Of a stretch of 33,983 nucleotides of DNA, positions 1 to 9,367 are shown piece after piece. The stretch is from Methylobacillus sp. Lineage in GTDB: Bacteria; Pseudomonadota; Gammaproteobacteria; Burkholderiales; Methylophilaceae. The translations under genes were made by a program, and so were the position numbers. Below the pieces are notes generated by a model, which was not told the origin of the DNA, did not search any database, and was given only the letters and a program-made list of their open reading frames with translations. Location of the stretch: NCBI GenBank assembly GCA_031285185.1, contig JAITWS010000025.1, forward strand, positions 1 to 33,983. Direction: 5' to 3'. How positions within the stretch are numbered: position 1 is the first letter of the stretch; each line of letters opens with the position of its first letter.

Positions 1-1901
1 TCCTTGAAATCCTCATACGGATAGTCAGTCGGGACGTTGATGGTCTTGGAGATGGAACTGTCTATCCATTTTTGCGCGGCGGCCTGAATATCCACATGCG
101 CCCTGGCGGGGATGGTGGAGGAATCCACGAAATAATCCGGCAATTTTTCGTCGTCCTTATCGGAGAACGGCATGGCTTTCGGGTTGACCAGCTCGCGGTA
201 AGCCAGCAATTCGTAAGACCAGACATCCACTTTTTCCTTGGATTTTTTGCCTTCGCGGATCACGTTGCGGCTGTAGTGATGCGCGAAGGAAGGCTCGATG
301 CCGTTGGAAGCGTTGTTGCCGAGCGACAGGGAAATCGTGCCGGTCGGCGCGATGGAGCTGTGGTGCGTGAAGCGCGCGCCCTTGGCGACAATCTCGTCGC
401 GCAGCGCCTGCGGAAACTGCTGCATGTAGCGGCTGTATTTTCCGAGCAGCACACGGCCTTTGATTTTCTGGCCGAGCGCGATGCCGTCCGCCGCCATTTC
501 CGGGCGCTTGGCGAGCAGGTCGGCGGTGATCTCGAAATCCTCGTCCATGATGGGTGCCGCGCCTTTTTCCTCGGCCAGTTTCACGCCGATTTCCCAGCCG
601 ACTTCGGCCATGATGCGCGTGACTTTTTCGGTGAACGCGAGCGATTCGGCGGAGCCGTAAGGCATTTTCAACATGGTCAGCGTGGAACCCAGACCGAGAT
701 AACCCATGCCGTGACGACGCTTGCGCGCGATCTCGGCCTGTTGCTGCGACAGCGGCAGGCCGTTCACTTCCACCACGTTGTCCAACATGCGCGTGAAAAT
801 GGCGACCACTTCGCGGTATTCCTCCCAGTCGAAATGCGCGCTTTCGCTGAACGGCTCGCGCACAAAAGTGGTCAGATTGACCGAGCCGAGCAGACAAGCA
901 CCGTAAGGCGGCAGCGGCTGCTCGCCGCACGGATTGGTGGCGCGGATATTTTCGCAGAACCAGTTGTTGTTCATCTCGTTGACCTTGTCAATCAGGATGA
1001 AACCCGGCTCGGCAAAATCATAGGTGGAGGACATGATGACATCCCACAGCCGTTGCGCCTTGATGGTTTTATACACGCGGCAAGCGACCTTGCCGTCGGA
1101 CTTGCGCGAGAGATATTTGTTCTTCACCGGCCATTCGCGCCACACCACTTGCGTCGCGTCGTCGAGCTTGAGAGCATCGGCTGCGGCCTCCTTTTCGGTG
1201 ACCGGAAAGGCGAGCTTCCACTCGGCATCGGCCTTGACCGCTTCCATAAATTCCGCCGTAATCAACGTGGAAAGATTGAACTGGCGCAAACGACCCGCCT
1301 CGCGTTTGGCCTTGATGAAATCGGCCACATCGGGATGGGAAATATCGAATGTCGCCATCTGCGCGCCGCGCCGCCCGCCCGCAGACGAGACGGTGAAACA
1401 CATCTTGTCGTAAATATCCATGAAGGACAGCGGCCCTGACGTGTAAGCCCCCGCGCCCGCCACGAACGCACCCTTGGGACGCAGCGTGGAAAATTCGTAA
1501 CCGATGCCGCAACCGGCCTTCAACGTCAGCCCGGCCTCATGCACTTTTTCCAATATGCCGTTCATCGAATCCTCGATGGTTCCCGACACGGTGCAATTGA
1601 TGGTGCTGGTCGCGGGCTTGTGTTCCAGCGCGCCCGCATTGGACGTGATGCGCCCGGCGGGAATCGCCCCGCGCCGCAGCGCCCACAAAAATCTGTCGTA
1701 ATACAGCGACTTTTTCTCATCCGTCGCCTCGGCATCCGCCAACGCCCGCGCCACGCGCCGGTAAGTGTCGTCCATGGTTTCGTCCAGAGCTTCACCCTGT
1801 TTGGTCTTGAGCCGATATTTCTTGTCCCAAATATCCAGCGAAACCGGCTGCATGGGAACTTCGCGCGCGGCCTCCTCAGCCGCCTTCACTACCTTGAGCA
1901 T
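1..1901 (-). CDS. nrdJ: Adenosylcobalamin-dependent (class II) ribonucleoside-diphosphate reductase, N-terminal part, runs off left edge
   Basis: Own minus-strand translation from ATG at 1901: MLKVVKAAEEAAREVPMQPVSLDIWDKKYRLKTKQGEALDETMDDTYRRVARALADAE...IPAGRITSNAGALEHKPATSTINCTVSGTIEDSMNGILEKVHEAGLTLKAGCGIGYEFSTLRPKGAFV...SSAGGRRGAQMATFDISHPDV. Open to the window edge, so missing from the ORF track. Confidence 0.9.
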   Translation of the reverse strand, partial: MLKVVKAAEEAAREVPMQPVSLDIWDKKYRLKTKQGEALDETMDDTYRRVARALADAEATDEKKSLYYDRFLWALRRGAIPAGRITSNAGALEHKPATSTINCTVSGTIEDSMNGILEKVHEAGLTLKAGCGIGYEFSTLRPKGAFVAGAGAYTSGPLSFMDIYDKMCFTVSSAGGRRGAQMATFDISHPDVADFIKAKREAGRLRQFNLSTLITAEFMEAVKADAEWKLAFPVTEKEAAADALKLDDATQVVWREWPVKNKYLSRKSDGKVACRVYKTIKAQRLWDVIMSSTYDFAEPGFILIDKVNEMNNNWFCENIRATNPCGEQPLPPYGACLLGSVNLTTFVREPFSESAHFDWEEYREVVAIFTRMLDNVVEVNGLPLSQQQAEIARKRRHGMGYLGLGSTLTMLKMPYGSAESLAFTEKVTRIMAEVGWEIGVKLAEEKGAAPIMDEDFEITADLLAKRPEMAADGIALGQKIKGRVLLGKYSRYMQQFPQALRDEIVAKGARFTHHSSIAPTGTISLSLGNNASNGIEPSFAHHYSRNVIREGKKSKEKVDVWSYELLAYRELVNPKAMPFSDKDDEKLPDYFVDSSTIPARAHVDIQAAAQKWIDSSISKTINVPTDYPYEDFK

Positions 1902-2013
1902 GATAGGAATTTTCTCCTTGTTTGTCGTCTGACCAAGCCGCAGGAAACCCCAAAACCCCGCCAGGAAACGCCTGACAGGGATCATCGGAAACCTTCCCCG
2001 AGCGACCTCAATA

Positions 2014-2029
2014 ACACTAGATATTGTGT
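2014..2029 (-). promoter_or_regulatory. Candidate NrdR box upstream of nrdJ
   Basis: ACACTAGATATTGTGT, near-palindrome matching the NrdR consensus (acaCwAtATaTwGtgt), about 113 bp upstream of the nrdJ start. Confidence 0.6.
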
Positions 2030-2214
2030 TTCGGGGAGAAGTTTCCCCCTTTAGCTAGTGCTCGTCAAGAATGATTCAAAAATTTTCAGGTTGACTTTTG
2101 AACGCCCAGAACCCACGCGGATTACAGCCGAATGTGAGTGCCTGCTAACCTGTTATACGGAGCGCGGAAGAGAAAATCATGGGCAGATTTCGCGTGTTCC
2201 GTTTATCCCCGTCC

Positions 2215-2817
2215 TCACCCCAACCCTTCCGCCTTCAACGCTTCCCGCACCTCCACGCGTGCGCCGACCCGCGTTTGAAAATCGCGCGTGTTCGGGAACG
2301 GCGTGAGGTCAAAGCTGATAATGCGGCTCCAGCGCAGCGTCACGAACAAATAAATATCCGCAACCGTATAGCGGCCACCCACGAGATACGGGCTTTTTGC
2401 GAGCGTCGCCTCGACATGCCCCAGGCGTTTTGCCAGCCGTTCGCGCGCCTGCGCTTTGGCTTTTTCCGGCGCGGCTTTGTTGAACAGCGGGCTGTAATTT
2501 TTGTGGATTTCCGTGGCGATGAAGCTCAGCCATTCCTGCGTGCGATAACGTTCCATCGTCCCGGCGGCGGCGATCAGCCGGGCTGCGCCGCGGTCGGCGA
2601 TGTATTGCAGAATCACCGCGCACTCGGTCAGCACCGCGCCATCGTCCAAACGCAACGCGGGCACATAACCCTGGGGATTGACGCTCAAAAAATTCTCGCC
2701 GCCCGCCGTTTTCTTGGTGGCGAAATCCAGCTTGTCGAGATCAAACGCCTGCCCTGTTTCGCGCAACGCGATGTGCGGGGCAAGTGAGCAAGCGCCGGGC
2801 GCATAATAAAGTTTCAT
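2215..2817 (-). CDS. Glutathione S-transferase
   Basis: MKLYYAPGACSLAPHIALRETGQAFDLDKLDFATKKT...NPQGYVPALRLDDGAVLTECAVILQYIAD; GST N- and C-terminal domains. Start set at MKLYY instead of the upstream ORF Met. Confidence 0.88.
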   Translation of the reverse strand: MKLYYAPGACSLAPHIALRETGQAFDLDKLDFATKKTAGGENFLSVNPQGYVPALRLDDGAVLTECAVILQYIADRGAARLIAAAGTMERYRTQEWLSFIATEIHKNYSPLFNKAAPEKAKAQARERLAKRLGHVEATLAKSPYLVGGRYTVADIYLFVTLRWSRIISFDLTPFPNTRDFQTRVGARVEVREALKAEGLG

Positions 2818-2888
2818 GGGTTTCTCCGTTCCTGTGAATTGCAAAAAGTCTATCATGGCAAACTGCCATTTCATGCGAAAATCCCGCC

Positions 2889-4151
2889 ATGCCCCGCTGG
2901 ATATACACACTGCTGCTGTTACTGCTCGTGCCGTTCGCGCTGCTCAAACTCGTGTGGCGCGCCTTGCGCCAGCCCGAATATTTGCGGCACATTCCCGAAC
3001 GTTTCGGATTTTATCGCGCGCCGCGCCCCGATGCGCCGCTGATCTGGCTGCACGCGGTTTCCGTGGGCGAAACGCGTGCCGCTGCGCCGCTCGTGGCGTT
3101 GTTGCGCGAACGTTATCCGCGCCATCGCATCCTCATCACGCACACCACGCCCACGGGGCGCGCGGCGGGCGAACAACTTTACGGCGACACGATATTGCGT
3201 TGCTATCTGCCTTACGATCTGCCCGGCGCGATGCGGCGTTTTCTCGATCATTTCCGACCGCAAATCGGCTTGCTCATGGAAACCGAACTTTGGTTCAATC
3301 TCGTCGCCGCGTGCGAACGTCGCGATCTTCCGCTACTGCTCGTGAACGCGCGTTTGTCCGAACGCTCCGCGCGCGGTTACGCGCGGCTGGGCGCATTGGC
3401 GCGTGACGGATTCCGCCGGTTGCGCCGCGTCGCGGCGCAAACCGAAGACGATGCCGCGCGGTTGCGGGCGCTGGGCGCGCAAAATGTGAACGTGACCGGC
3501 AATCTCAAATTCGACGTCGCGCCGCCGCCGGACGCGCATGAACAAGGCATCGCGCTGCGTCGCTTGTTCGGTGTCGAGCGTCCCGTTTTTCTCGCCGCGA
3601 GCACGCGCGACGGCGAAGAATCGCTGGTGCTGGACGCCGTTGCCACTGCGCAAATTCCGCATCTTCTGACCGTGATTGTGCCGCGCCATCCGCAACGTTT
3701 CAACGAAGTCGCGGCCTTGCTGGAAAAACGTAGATGGACGTATGCGCGGCGTTCGACCTTGCGCGAACCGATCGCGCCGGAAATGCAATTCATCCTCGGC
3801 GACAGCATGGGCGAAATGTTCGCCTACTACGCCGCCTGCGACCTCGCCTTCATTGGCGGCAGCCTGCTCCCGCTGGGCGGCCAAAACCTCATCGAAGCCT
3901 GCGCGATGGGCAAACCGACGCTCATCGGCGAACACACCTGGAATTTCAAAGCCGTGGCCGACAACGCCGTCGCAACAGGCGCGGCGCGACGGGTCGCCGA
4001 CGCGAACGCGCTCGGCGCACAGATACGCGAATTATTTCAAAATGCCGAAACGCGGGAACGCATGGCGCGACAAGCCGCGGCATTCAGCAACCAACACAGC
4101 GGCGCGACGCGACGTGTGCTGACGATGATAGAAGACGTGCTGGCGGGTTGA
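2889..4151 (+). CDS. waaA: 3-deoxy-D-manno-octulosonic acid (Kdo) transferase
   Basis: IWLHAVSVGETRAAAPLV, TTPTGRAAGEQL, METELWFNLVAACERRDLPLLLVNARLSERSARGY, VTGNLKFDV are typical WaaA/KdtA motifs. Confidence 0.93.
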   Translation: MPRWIYTLLLLLLVPFALLKLVWRALRQPEYLRHIPERFGFYRAPRPDAPLIWLHAVSVGETRAAAPLVALLRERYPRHRILITHTTPTGRAAGEQLYGDTILRCYLPYDLPGAMRRFLDHFRPQIGLLMETELWFNLVAACERRDLPLLLVNARLSERSARGYARLGALARDGFRRLRRVAAQTEDDAARLRALGAQNVNVTGNLKFDVAPPPDAHEQGIALRRLFGVERPVFLAASTRDGEESLVLDAVATAQIPHLLTVIVPRHPQRFNEVAALLEKRRWTYARRSTLREPIAPEMQFILGDSMGEMFAYYAACDLAFIGGSLLPLGGQNLIEACAMGKPTLIGEHTWNFKAVADNAVATGAARRVADANALGAQIRELFQNAETRERMARQAAAFSNQHSGATRRVLTMIEDVLAG

Positions 4152-4184
4152 GAAATTTTTCCGCCAAGCCAATCTGCTTCGGCT

Positions 4185-4595
4185 TTATTTCGAATACTGA
4201 ACAAACATCGCCCGCAACCGTTCCGCCATCTCCGCAGTCATCACGCGCCGCATCCCATCCCTCTTTGCTACGCCCCAGATCGGATTCGGAAAATGTCGGT
4301 CGTCCGCGTAACGCGGGATCACGTGCCAGTGCAGGTGCGGCGTCATGTTGCCGAGGCTGGCGAGATTGATTTTGTCCGGCTGCGCCACTTTCCGCAGCGC
4401 GGCTTCGACGGCGAATACGACGGTCATCAGGCGTTGCCGTTCCGCTTCGGGCAGGTCGGTCATTTCCTTTGCGTGGCGATTCAGAATGACGCGGCAAAAA
4501 CCGGGGTAGTCGGCATCGTCCACCAGCACGATGCGGCATAGCGCGTCCTGCCACAAAATGGTGCCGCCGGGATGATCGCAGAGTTCGCAAGGCAT
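4185..4595 (-). CDS. HIT family protein
   Basis: MPCELCDHPGGTILWQDALCRIVLVDDADYPGFCRVILNRHAKEMTDL...NLASLGNMTPHLHWHVIPRY; histidine triad HLHWHV. Confidence 0.87.
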   Translation of the reverse strand: MPCELCDHPGGTILWQDALCRIVLVDDADYPGFCRVILNRHAKEMTDLPEAERQRLMTVVFAVEAALRKVAQPDKINLASLGNMTPHLHWHVIPRYADDRHFPNPIWGVAKRDGMRRVMTAEMAERLRAMFVQYSK

Positions 4596-4609
4596 GATGG
4601 ATTTCTCGC

Positions 4610-4650
4610 AAAAATAAAAACGCCGCCGGACAGTTTGCCCGACGGCGTTG
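4610..4650 (-). terminator. Rho-independent terminator downstream of sodB
   Basis: GC-rich hairpin AACGCCGCCGG...CCGACGGCGTT (4619-4649) followed on the minus strand by TTTTTATTTT. Confidence 0.7.
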
Positions 4651-4673
4651 GATTGCGCCAGCAGCAAAGTCGC

Positions 4674-5255
4674 TTATGCGAAATTGGCTTCCGCGAAATC
4701 CCAGTTCGCGAGACTGTTGAGGAAATTTTCCACGAACTTGGCGCGCAGGTTGCGGTAATCAATGTAGTAAGCGTGTTCCCACACGTCTATGGTCAGCAGC
4801 GCCGTGTCGCCGGTGGTGAGCGGCGTACCGGCTGCGCCCATGTTGACGATGTCAACGGAGCCGTCGGATTTTTTCACGAGCCACGTCCAGCCGGAGCCGA
4901 AGTTGCCGACGGCGGAAGTCTGAAACGCTTTTTTGAATTCGTCGAAGCTGCCCCATTTTTTGTTGATCGCATCCGCCAGCGCGCCTTTGGGAGCGCCGCC
5001 GCCGTTGGGTTTCATGCCGTTCCAGAAAAAGGTGTGGTTCCACACTTGCGCGGCATTGTTGTAAAGGCCGCCGGAGGCTTTTTTGACGATGGCTTCCAAC
5101 GCGGCATTTTCAAATTCCGTGCCTTTGATGAGGTTGTTGAGGTTGGTCACATAAGTTTGATGATGCTTGCCGTAGTGGAATTCCATGGTCTCCGCGGAAA
5201 TAAACGGAGCCAGGGCGTCCTTGGCGTAAGGCAGCGGGGGGAGTTGGTGTTCCAT
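4674..5255 (-). CDS. sodB: Iron superoxide dismutase
   Basis: [43 protein letters not shown]...[10 protein letters not shown]...GSGWTWLV...[13 protein letters not shown]. Confidence 0.95.
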   Translation of the reverse strand: MEHQLPPLPYAKDALAPFISAETMEFHYGKHHQTYVTNLNNLIKGTEFENAALEAIVKKASGGLYNNAAQVWNHTFFWNGMKPNGGGAPKGALADAINKKWGSFDEFKKAFQTSAVGNFGSGWTWLVKKSDGSVDIVNMGAAGTPLTTGDTALLTIDVWEHAYYIDYRNLRAKFVENFLNSLANWDFAEANFA

Positions 5256-5320
5256 GCTTGGTTTCCTTTCTTGGGGAAGTTGATAATTTGGAGCGCACTA
5301 TTCTGCCATAAAAGCCGAGT

Positions 5321-6232
5321 TTATTGGTCAGGTACTAGGACATCCTGCAAATCCTCTTTCTTCTTCGCCCTCGGATGCGCTTTATCGTAAATTTCGGAGA
5401 GGTGCTGGAAGTCGAGGTGGGTATAGACTTGCGTGGTGCTGATGTTGGCGTGGCCGAGGAGCTCTTGCACGGCGCGGAGGTCGCCGCTGGATTGCAGCAG
5501 ATGGCTGGCGAAGCTGTGGCGCAGGATGTGGGGGTGGACATTGCCTGCGATGCCTTGTTTGATCGCCCAGATTTTCATGCGGTACTCCACCGCGCGGGCG
5601 GTGAGTCGCTGGCCGTTGCGACTGACAAAGAGCGCGGTTTCGTCGGCATCCCTGAGCAGTTCGCGGATCGGCAGCCATGCGCGGATGGCGGTGATGGCGT
5701 GTTTGCCAACGGGCACGATGCGGGTTTTGTTGCCTTTGCCGGTGACTTCGACGGTGGCTTCGTTGAGGTCGAGATCACCGGGGTCGAGGCCGACCAGCTC
5801 GGCCAGGCGCAATCCCGACGAATAAAACAATTCCAGCATGGCGTGATCGCGCAGCGCGAGTGCCGCATCTTTTTTCCTGATGTCCACGAGCTTGACGGCT
5901 TGGTCGGTGGAGAGCGATGTGGGCAGGGATTTTTCCGATTTGGGCGGGTGTATGCCAATGCACGGGTTGTGATCCATGCCGTGCCGACGGTTGAGCCAGT
6001 TGAAAAATCCGCGCCACGCAGACAACATGCGCGCGATGCTTCTGCCGCCCAACCCTTTGCCGTGCAAGGCGGCGACGAAGCGGCGGATGTGGACGGAATT
6101 GAGATCGGCAAACGCGATTTCGCCCGCGAGTTTTTGCAAAATGTGGATGTCGCGCGCGTAGTTTTCGCAGGTCAGCGGGCTGAGCTTGCGCTCGTTGGCG
6201 AGGTGCGAAAGATAAGCGGCGAGGTAGTCCAC
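5321..6232 (-). CDS. xerC: Tyrosine recombinase XerC
   Basis: LSPLTCENYARDI, SGLRLAELVGL, HILRHSFASHLLQSSGDLRAVQELLGHANISTTQVYTHLD; adjacent to a DUF484 gene as commonly seen for xerC. Confidence 0.9.
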   Translation of the reverse strand: MDYLAAYLSHLANERKLSPLTCENYARDIHILQKLAGEIAFADLNSVHIRRFVAALHGKGLGGRSIARMLSAWRGFFNWLNRRHGMDHNPCIGIHPPKSEKSLPTSLSTDQAVKLVDIRKKDAALALRDHAMLELFYSSGLRLAELVGLDPGDLDLNEATVEVTGKGNKTRIVPVGKHAITAIRAWLPIRELLRDADETALFVSRNGQRLTARAVEYRMKIWAIKQGIAGNVHPHILRHSFASHLLQSSGDLRAVQELLGHANISTTQVYTHLDFQHLSEIYDKAHPRAKKKEDLQDVLVPDQ

Positions 6233-6254
6233 CGGGCGTTTTCTGTTTGATGCG

Positions 6255-6914
6255 CTAAAGCGGATAGCGCAGCAGCGCGACGCTGATAAGTTCGCCGATG
6301 CGCTTCAGATACAGCGTATCCATTTCAAGATAAAACCGTTGCGGGTCGGTGCTTGCCATCGCGAGCAGGCCGAAAGTTTTTTCGCCGCGCAGGGGAATCA
6401 GCGCATACGATTTCAGCGGCGCGTCAACATCGTCGAACCAGTTTTCCAAATCCGTTTCGGGCATGGGGCCGCAGTAAGGCGCGCTCATGGCTTGCGCGCG
6501 GGCGATCAGCGCCGCGTCCACTTCCTCAAACTCGGCGCGGTCGGCGTCGCCTGCGTCCTGCGGCTTCGCCCACAGGCGGATCGCCGCGTGCGGCACTTGA
6601 AAATCTTCGCGCAGATGCCGCGCGACGGTGTGCATCAGCGCATCGAAATTGCCCGCCGCGAGTATGCCCAGCGTGAGGCGATGCACCTTGTCGCTGATGA
6701 TGTCGTTTTCCTCACCGAACTGGATCAGCTCGGCCAGTTTGACTTCCAGTATGCGTATTTTGTCGCGCTGCGCGAGTTGCTGGCGCTCGGCCAGCGAAAT
6801 GGTTCCGCTGCCGTGCGGACTGGGCAGATAAAGCTCGATCAGCAAGTGCGCGTTGCGCTCGAAAAATTGCGGATGCGCGCGCAGATAAGCGGTGATTTCG
6901 TCGTCGTTTTGCAT
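6255..6914 (-). CDS. DUF484 family protein
   Basis: ITAYLRAHPQFFERNAHLLIELYLPSPHGSGTISLAERQQLAQRDKIRILEVKLAELI plus GAF-like C-terminus; located next to xerC. Confidence 0.85.
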   Translation of the reverse strand: MQNDDEITAYLRAHPQFFERNAHLLIELYLPSPHGSGTISLAERQQLAQRDKIRILEVKLAELIQFGEENDIISDKVHRLTLGILAAGNFDALMHTVARHLREDFQVPHAAIRLWAKPQDAGDADRAEFEEVDAALIARAQAMSAPYCGPMPETDLENWFDDVDAPLKSYALIPLRGEKTFGLLAMASTDPQRFYLEMDTLYLKRIGELISVALLRYPL

Positions 6915-6982
6915 GGTTGTTTTCCTTGCGTGGTTTGTTTATGCGCCCATTTTACTGATAAGCCGGAAAGAAAGGTGACACT

Positions 6983-7834
6983 TCAGATTTCCGCGTGTCC
7001 CGCGTCCGGCGGCAGTTCGACGCCCCGGGGACGGCGGTGGCGCGGATAGCTCCACAGATATTGTTCCGGCTTGCGGCGTATGAGCGTTTCCAGCGCGCGA
7101 TTGATTGCCTGTGGCGTGGGCGTGTCCGTGAGCGGCTCGATATGCAGCGCGTAACCGCGTCCATACGGCAGGCGTTCGCCGAAAGCCGTCAGCACCGTCG
7201 CGTCGGTGGCTTCGGCGAGCTTGCGCGCGAGCGTCATGGTGTAGGCGGGACGGCCAAAAAAATCCGCCCATACACCTTCGTTTTTTCCGGGATTCTGGTC
7301 GGGCAAAATGCCGACGGCTTCGCCTTGTTTGAGCGCCTTCAACAGTTCGCGCACGCCGCGCAATGTGGTCGGCGCGAGGCGGATATTGTCGCGTTCGCGT
7401 TCGCTTACCAGCGGCATCATCCACGCTTTGCGCGGCGGGCGGTAGAGCACGCTGATGGGGCGATGCGCGGCGTAATATTGCGCCGCGATTTCAAAACAGC
7501 CGAGATGCGGCGTGAGGAAAATGATGCTTTTTCGCGCTGCCCATGCTTGTTCGACATGCTCCCAACCGTGGCAAGTGCGTACCCAGTTGACGGATTGCGG
7601 GCGCTGCCAGATCGCGAAGGTTTCCAGCGCGCCTTTGCCCGATTCGCGCGCGGTGGCGCGGCACAGGCGGCGCAATGTTTTTTCGTCGGGCGCGATGCCG
7701 CTCGCGCGCAGATTATCCATCGCGCGCCGCCCCATGCGTCCGGTGCCGAAATAAAACCAACCGGCGAGAGCGCCCAGCGCGTGCAACATGGGGAGCGGCA
7801 AATGCGCGATGCGGCGCAACAGCCAGGTAAGCAT
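6983..7834 (-). CDS. LpxL/HtrB-type lipid A lauroyl acyltransferase
   Basis: GWEHVEQAWAARKSIIFLTPHLGCFEIAAQYYAAHRPISVLYRPPR...GEAVGILPDQNPGKNEGVWADFFGRPAYT; HX4E-type lysophospholipid acyltransferase motifs. Confidence 0.87.
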   Translation of the reverse strand: MLTWLLRRIAHLPLPMLHALGALAGWFYFGTGRMGRRAMDNLRASGIAPDEKTLRRLCRATARESGKGALETFAIWQRPQSVNWVRTCHGWEHVEQAWAARKSIIFLTPHLGCFEIAAQYYAAHRPISVLYRPPRKAWMMPLVSERERDNIRLAPTTLRGVRELLKALKQGEAVGILPDQNPGKNEGVWADFFGRPAYTMTLARKLAEATDATVLTAFGERLPYGRGYALHIEPLTDTPTPQAINRALETLIRRKPEQYLWSYPRHRRPRGVELPPDAGHAEI

Positions 7835-7966
7835 GGGTTCCTTTTTCAGTCAGGGCGAGTTGCCATTTTAGCAATCTTTACCCATTGCAGAGCAGCGCGA
7901 TAAGCGTTGCAAAGACGGCGCGATCATCAGGAGCAGCAGCCGGGTTTCAGCGCGTCATCGCGCAAT

Positions 7967-7994
7967 TTGACGATTAGAGCAAAACCGGTACAAT
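7967..7994 (+). promoter_or_regulatory. Sigma70-like promoter for metK
   Basis: TTGACG (7967-7972), 16-nt spacer, TACAAT (7989-7994). Confidence 0.65.
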
Positions 7995-8002
7995 TATGCC
8001 GG

Positions 8003-8144
8003 TTCCGCCGAGTTAAAGCACTTATATCAAGTGCCAAGGACAACTTGCAGGGCGGTTTACAAATTCTGCTAAAGCGTCGCCCGCTCCTTCCCCGAAGCCG
8101 GTTGCGCCGGATCAATACGGGGATCGTTACAAGGAGCATGAACC
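8003..8144 (+). promoter_or_regulatory. Structured metK 5' leader, candidate SAM-II-like riboswitch with SD-sequestering stem
   Basis: CCGCC(8005-8009)/GGCGG(8051-8055) stem, inner hairpin GCACTT-atatc-AAGTGC (8018-8034), SAM-II-like strings CTTGCAG and GCTAAAG, and GCTCCTT (8083-8089) perfectly complementary to the SD AAGGAGC (8131-8137). Read by eye; no covariance search run. Confidence 0.5.
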
Positions 8145-9311
8145 ATGTCCAACCAATATCTCTTCACCTCGGAATCCGTCTCCGAAGGCCACCCCGACAA
8201 GGTTGCCGACCAGATTTCCGATGCCATACTCGACGCGATTCTCGCGCAAGACCCGACCGCGCGCGTAGCGGCGGAAACGCTGACCAACACCGGACTCGTG
8301 GTGCTCGCGGGCGAGATCACAACCCGCGCCAACGTGGATTACATCAAGGTCGCGCGCGATGCCATCAAGCGCATCGGCTACGACAACACCGACTACGGCA
8401 TAGACTACAAAGGCTGTGCCGTGCTGGTCGCCTACGACAAGCAATCGCCCGACATCGCGCAGGGCGTGGACGGCGCGCATGACGACCCGCTCGATCAGGG
8501 CGCGGGCGACCAGGGCTTGATGTTCGGCTACGCCTGCGACGAAACTCCGCAACTTATGCCGCTGCCGATCTGGTTGTCGCACCGCCTCGTCGAGCGCCAA
8601 TCACATCTCCGCAAGGATGGCCGTCTGCCGTGGCTGCGCCCGGACGCGAAATCGCAAGTCACCGTGCGCTATGTTGACGGCAAACCGGACGCGATTGATA
8701 CCGTGGTGCTTTCCACGCAACACGCGCCGGAAATGACGCTGGAAGCGATACGCGAAGCCGTGATCGAAGACATCATCAAACCCGTGCTGCCCAAAAATCT
8801 CATCAAGGGCGAGATCAAATATCTGGTCAATCCGACAGGCCGTTTCGTTGTCGGCGGCCCGCAAGGCGATTGCGGTTTGACCGGCCGCAAAATCATCGTT
8901 GACACCTACGGCGGTGCGGCTCCGCACGGCGGCGGCGCATTCTCCGGCAAAGACCCGTCCAAGGTGGATCGTTCCGCCGCCTACGCCGCGCGTTACGTCG
9001 CCAAAAACATCGTCGCCGCCGGACTCGCCGACAAATGTCAGGTACAAATTTCCTACGCCATCGGCGTCGCCCGCCCGACCAGCGTCTGGGTCACCACGCA
9101 AGGCACCGGAAAGATCGCCGACGACCGCATCGCCGAACTGGTCAAACAACACTTCGACCTGCGCCCCAAAGGCATCGTCAAAATGCTCGACCTGCTGCGT
9201 CCCATCTACGCCAAAACCGCCGCCTACGGCCACTTCGGACGCGACGAACCGGAATTTACCTGGGAAGCCACAGACATGGCCGCCGCGCTGCGGGCGGATG
9301 CGGGGTTGTAA
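8145..9311 (+). CDS. metK: S-adenosylmethionine synthase
   Basis: [37 protein letters not shown]...[16 protein letters not shown]...[37 protein letters not shown] 8 nt upstream. Confidence 0.98.
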   Translation: MSNQYLFTSESVSEGHPDKVADQISDAILDAILAQDPTARVAAETLTNTGLVVLAGEITTRANVDYIKVARDAIKRIGYDNTDYGIDYKGCAVLVAYDKQSPDIAQGVDGAHDDPLDQGAGDQGLMFGYACDETPQLMPLPIWLSHRLVERQSHLRKDGRLPWLRPDAKSQVTVRYVDGKPDAIDTVVLSTQHAPEMTLEAIREAVIEDIIKPVLPKNLIKGEIKYLVNPTGRFVVGGPQGDCGLTGRKIIVDTYGGAAPHGGGAFSGKDPSKVDRSAAYAARYVAKNIVAAGLADKCQVQISYAIGVARPTSVWVTTQGTGKIADDRIAELVKQHFDLRPKGIVKMLDLLRPIYAKTAAYGHFGRDEPEFTWEATDMAAALRADAGL

Positions 9312-9367
9312 TCGGTGACGTGAGGGGGGGCGTGCGGAGCAAGTCGCCGCAATTTCCCTGCGTGAAG

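Noticed and set aside
72-1439. 455-aa plus-strand ORF
   Set aside because: Antisense shadow of nrdJ, which is clearly coding on the minus strand.
1902-2178. Cobalamin riboswitch upstream of the B12-dependent nrdJ
   Set aside because: No recognisable B12-box or conserved cobalamin aptamer strings seen on the minus strand.
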